DNA of 64,000 nt from an uncultured Pelagibacteraceae bacterium (lineage in GTDB: Bacteria > Pseudomonadota > Alphaproteobacteria > Pelagibacterales > AG-422-B15): contig CABZHU010000002.1 of assembly GCA_902525575.1 (NCBI GenBank), forward strand, positions 18,467 to 82,466, given 5' to 3'. A program made the position numbers and the translations under genes. Shown here piece after piece: positions 60,540-64,000 of this stretch; position 1 is the stretch's first letter, and each line of letters starts with the position of its first letter. The notes beneath the pieces are model-generated. The model was not told the DNA's origin. It did not search any database and saw only the letters and a list, made by a program, of their open reading frames with translations.

Positions 60540-61424
60540 TTATGAAATCCTCTGAGTAAGTTTTTTTGTTGTATATGAAACAATCATTGTCACTATTGCT
60601 ACAGTAATAAGCATAATGGTCGCAGAAGCAGCCCCAAGAGGAAGATTATTTACTTTTCCAAAGTAGGCTTGAATCATATTTGACAGCATTCTACCGTCAG
60701 TTCCCCCAAGCAAAGCAGGAGTTACATAATCTCCAACAGTTGGAATAAAGATAATTAATATAGCGCCAATTATTCCAGGAAGAGATAATGGAAGAGTGAT
60801 TTTCCAAAAAGTTTCTAGTCTTGACAATCCTAAGTCTCTGGCAGCTTCAATTAGAGAAAAATCTATTTTATCCAATGAAACATACAAAGGCAGTAAAGCA
60901 AATGCTGCCCATGCATGGGTGAGGGTTATAATAACCGCTGTCTCAGAATACATTAAAAAAGTGAGAGGTTCACTAAGCAGTCCTGCATTAATTAAGGAAG
61001 AATTAATAACTCCTTTTGTCCCAAGTATAATTTTCCAAGAAAAAACCCTCAAAAGATAGGATGTCCAGAAAGGTAAAGTCAATAAAACAAGCCATAGCAT
61101 TTTATTTTTCTTTACGTAAAAAGCTATGTAATAACAGACAGGATATGCAGTAAGAAGAGTTACGAAAGTTACAATAAACGAAATCTTCACTGATTTTATA
61201 AGTAGTGAAACAAGCAAATTACTTTGAAAAAAATCAATGTACCTTGTGATAGTAAAAGAGTAGTCAATTTCTGTGAAACTGGTTTGAGTAAAAAAACTAA
61301 AACTTAACATTAGCCCTAAGGGTATAAGCATAGCTAAAGTAACTAAGATCAATGCAGGAGAAAGTAGTGAATAAGCTTTTGCAGGATCACTCCTCGCATA
61401 AAATGACTTCCAGACTTGCAACAT
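60540..61424 (-). CDS. potB: polyamine-type ABC transporter permease
   Basis: EAA motif EAARDLGLSRLETFWKITLPLSLPGI. Confidence 0.92.
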   Translation of the reverse strand: MLQVWKSFYARSDPAKAYSLLSPALILVTLAMLIPLGLMLSFSFFTQTSFTEIDYSFTITRYIDFFQSNLLVSLLIKSVKISFIVTFVTLLTAYPVCYYIAFYVKKNKMLWLVLLTLPFWTSYLLRVFSWKIILGTKGVINSSLINAGLLSEPLTFLMYSETAVIITLTHAWAAFALLPLYVSLDKIDFSLIEAARDLGLSRLETFWKITLPLSLPGIIGAILIIFIPTVGDYVTPALLGGTDGRMLSNMIQAYFGKVNNLPLGAASATIMLITVAIVTMIVSYTTKKLTQRIS

Positions 61425-61460
61425 AAGAAAATTTTAATTTATATAAATAATAGATGCAAT

Positions 61461-62816
61461 TTATATTTCTTTTTTACTTTTATCAGTAAAATTTGAATAC
61501 CATAGATACAGTCTTAAGTACCATAATCTTAAAAAACCTAGTGGTATTTTAGGAGAGAGACCCTGATAGACTTTTGATATATTTGTTTCCCCACTGTTGG
61601 ACTCATAAATCATCTCAGCCAACTTCTTTCCACAATAAACTGTAGTATTGTTTCCATTAGCTTGATAGCCATAAGAAAACAGTACTGACTTATCATCATC
61701 TAGTGCACCGAATGCTGGGACGAAATCTCTAGTCATGACTACTGTACCTCTCCAGTAGTGATCAATATCTATATTGTTCCAATTAGGAAAAACTCCCTTA
61801 AATTTTTGAGTCATTAATTCTCTCATTTTCAGTGCACTTGCATCATCGCCATAAGTATCGCCTCTTGTACCAAATAACATTCTGTTAGAAGGCATTCTTC
61901 TGTAATAATATAAAATTTCTCTAGAATTACATATAGGATTTAACGTTTTATAGTTTTGTAACTTAAATTCATCATCACTCATTTCTCTAGTAACAATAAT
62001 GTTTGATAGGACTGGCATCATTCTATTAGCAAAACTTGGGTGAAGTGATTCATCCGTATAGCCGTTAGTAGCTACAACAACTTTATTTGCAGTAAGTGAT
62101 CCACCTTCTGTTATTAATTTATGTGATCCATTTCTCTCCCATTTTTTTACTCTCGAAAAACTATGCAATTTAGCACCGGCATCCACAGTTGCTGATGCAA
62201 ACCCTCGCATAAATGCCATAGGATTCATTGCAAATCCAGCTTCTGTAAAAACTGCGCCAAATTGTTCTGTTGATTGGTGTCCAACTTCATCAAATTCTTC
62301 CTTAGGAATCCATTTTGTATTGATTCCAAAATACTCTTTTAATTCATTTCCCCATTCTTTTAATTCTTCGCTACTCGCTGGATGGTGGGCTACATCAAGG
62401 TTGCCATCACCTACTTTTTCACAATCAATATTATTTTCTGATATGATTGATGAAAGAAGTTCAACGCCCTCAATTTGAGATGAAAAAAATTTCTTTGTCT
62501 CTTCCATCCCAAACTTTTTTATTAATTGTGTCGTTGATAATTTTGTTGCTGGCAGGCAACAAAAACCAGCGTTCCTTGCGCTGCTTGCGAAACCATAGTG
62601 CCCAGCTTCTAACACTCTTACATCTCCACCATAATTTTTTGCAATATGATACGCGGTACTAATGCCTGTAAATCCGCCTCCAATGACACATACATCGCAT
62701 GATTGATCGCCTATTAATTTTGGATACTTATTTTGATCAATGCCGCTGACCTCTTCCCAATAGCTTTCAATGGGTTTATTGACATCGTATATTGCCTTAT
62801 CATATAGTTGTTTCAT
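61461..62816 (-). CDS. FAD-dependent amine oxidoreductase (PuuB/DAO-like)
   Basis: DVCVIGGGFTGISTAYHIA Rossmann, FSYGYQANGNNTT C-terminal FAD contact. Confidence 0.9.
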   Translation of the reverse strand: MKQLYDKAIYDVNKPIESYWEEVSGIDQNKYPKLIGDQSCDVCVIGGGFTGISTAYHIAKNYGGDVRVLEAGHYGFASSARNAGFCCLPATKLSTTQLIKKFGMEETKKFFSSQIEGVELLSSIISENNIDCEKVGDGNLDVAHHPASSEELKEWGNELKEYFGINTKWIPKEEFDEVGHQSTEQFGAVFTEAGFAMNPMAFMRGFASATVDAGAKLHSFSRVKKWERNGSHKLITEGGSLTANKVVVATNGYTDESLHPSFANRMMPVLSNIIVTREMSDDEFKLQNYKTLNPICNSREILYYYRRMPSNRMLFGTRGDTYGDDASALKMRELMTQKFKGVFPNWNNIDIDHYWRGTVVMTRDFVPAFGALDDDKSVLFSYGYQANGNNTTVYCGKKLAEMIYESNSGETNISKVYQGLSPKIPLGFLRLWYLRLYLWYSNFTDKSKKEI

Positions 62817-62841
62817 TCTATTTCTAGCGCCCTATGAAACT

Positions 62842-63060
62842 TTAATTTGGTATCCCATATCGGACTATTTCACCATACTTTTTTGATGTAATCCAATTAC
62901 CTTTTGTATCCTTTACGGAGGTAAGAAAATTAAATTCTTTTCTTTCTAAAACATAATCAGATTTTGGACCCCCAAATCTTTTTTTATTTTCAATAGCTGT
63001 TTCTGAAAAAGCTATTGTAGAAATAACAAAAAAGGTGACTACTGTGAAGAACGTTTTCAT
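62842..63060 (-). CDS. small secreted hypothetical protein
   Basis: Signal peptide MKTFFTVVTFFVISTIAFS; between oxidoreductase and RHO. Confidence 0.65.
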   Translation of the reverse strand: MKTFFTVVTFFVISTIAFSETAIENKKRFGGPKSDYVLERKEFNFLTSVKDTKGNWITSKKYGEIVRYGIPN

Positions 63061-63097
63061 GTTATATTGAATCGTAACCTCTTTATTACATTTAATA

Positions 63098-64000
63098 TTA
63101 TGGTAACTTCATATTGGTAAAATACCAATCATAAAAATAGGTAACAGCCGACTCATTCTGAGAAAGAACCCCAGGACTAAAAGAATGAGACAATAAGCCA
63201 TTTTGGTTATTTTCAATTATGGTTGTGTCGTGTGCAGTAGTTACGTCCCATATGTGAGTTAAATTTTCTTCATTAAAATCTATGCCCTCTTCAGCTTCCT
63301 CATTGACTAACCAAATCAATTCAACTTCAGATTGCAAAATTGATAATGGTTTAAATATAAACATAACTCCAAAGTCATTTGTAAAGTAACAACAGCCAAA
63401 AGGATTAAAACTTACTTGGGATAAACCACCATCAAATTCTTTAAACTGACCCATTAGTTTAGAGGCTGGTTTACCATCTTTAGTTTGTGATAAATTTCCA
63501 TTACCAATGGGTGTACGGTCCACGTATCGATTTAATCCCTTACTTAATCCTTCTTCAGTTTCTAAATATGTTTTTGAGGGAATTCCTTTTGTTTTACAAT
63601 CCTCAATCCATGGTTGAATCTTTTTTAAATATTCTTGTGTTTCTTTTTCTGGGGCCGTTCCAAGACCGGCACCCATGGTGAATACCCAGTCTTTTTCATG
63701 TACTGAGCATAGCTCTGGATGTGCTGGACCACAGTGATAGCATTCTTGGAAATTTTCTAGGACAAGTTTGAAATTAGCTTTCGTAGGATATTTTCGTCTA
63801 GCAGCAATCTTTGCCTTTTCAGGATTATGAAAATTTACAAGCTCAGTCAATGGAGCAATAAACTCATTGAAATCCATTGGTTCATCCATTGAAAGATTTA
63901 TGAATATCAAGCCTTGATAGATATTTATATGACAAGGCTTTAAACCCCAATCTTCCATTTTAAAATCATCTGGCATGTAGCGTGCTGACTTTAATTCTCC
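63098..64000 (-). CDS. ring-hydroxylating (Rieske-type) oxygenase alpha subunit, catalytic part; N-terminus outside window
   Basis: ENFQECYHCGPAHPELCSVH mononuclear Fe motif; frame stays open to 64000 (GELKSARYMPDDF...). Confidence 0.88.
   Translation of the reverse strand, partial: GELKSARYMPDDFKMEDWGLKPCHINIYQGLIFINLSMDEPMDFNEFIAPLTELVNFHNPEKAKIAARRKYPTKANFKLVLENFQECYHCGPAHPELCSVHEKDWVFTMGAGLGTAPEKETQEYLKKIQPWIEDCKTKGIPSKTYLETEEGLSKGLNRYVDRTPIGNGNLSQTKDGKPASKLMGQFKEFDGGLSQVSFNPFGCCYFTNDFGVMFIFKPLSILQSEVELIWLVNEEAEEGIDFNEENLTHIWDVTTAHDTTIIENNQNGLLSHSFSPGVLSQNESAVTYFYDWYFTNMKLP

Noticed and set aside
1-64000. CRISPR arrays, IS elements, integrases, toxin-antitoxin pairs
   Set aside because: No regularly spaced repeats, transposase or integrase motifs, or TA-like small gene pairs were seen on reading both strands

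Overview
AT-rich, gene-dense window from what looks like a streamlined marine alphaproteobacterium. This assignment is inferred from synteny (pckA-chvI-chvG, kdsD-lptCAB, aroA-cmk-rpsA-ihfB, trpF-trpB-trpA-accD-folC). Most of it is housekeeping or operonic sequence, plus an accessory nutrient-catabolism half (about 42.8-64 kb). No CRISPR array, rRNA, transposase or prophage was seen. One tRNA (Ala-GGC) is present. Strongest observations: (1) a co-diverged TrpB/TrpA-like pair in the canonical trp locus, with the TrpB KRED, ETGAGQHG, GPHPYP and NLSGRGDKD motifs and the TrpA PFSDPLADGP loop rewritten while key catalytic residues remain; (2) an in-frame umuC::rnd (RNase D) chimera behind a near-perfect alphaproteobacterial SOS box, placing kdsD-lptCAB downstream of an SOS promoter (or marking an assembly chimera); (3) a polyamine-type ABC / PuuA-like / PuuB-like / amidase cluster with two ring-hydroxylating-oxygenase alpha-like proteins, one lacking the Rieske cysteine/histidine motif; (4) a DUF3604 / PpiC-like / HupE-UreJ locus; (5) apparent loss of hprK-PTS and rpoN-hpf-ptsN from their usual positions; (6) a compact two-stem leader upstream of amt. 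All calls come from reading the sequence and supplied translations; no database search was run.
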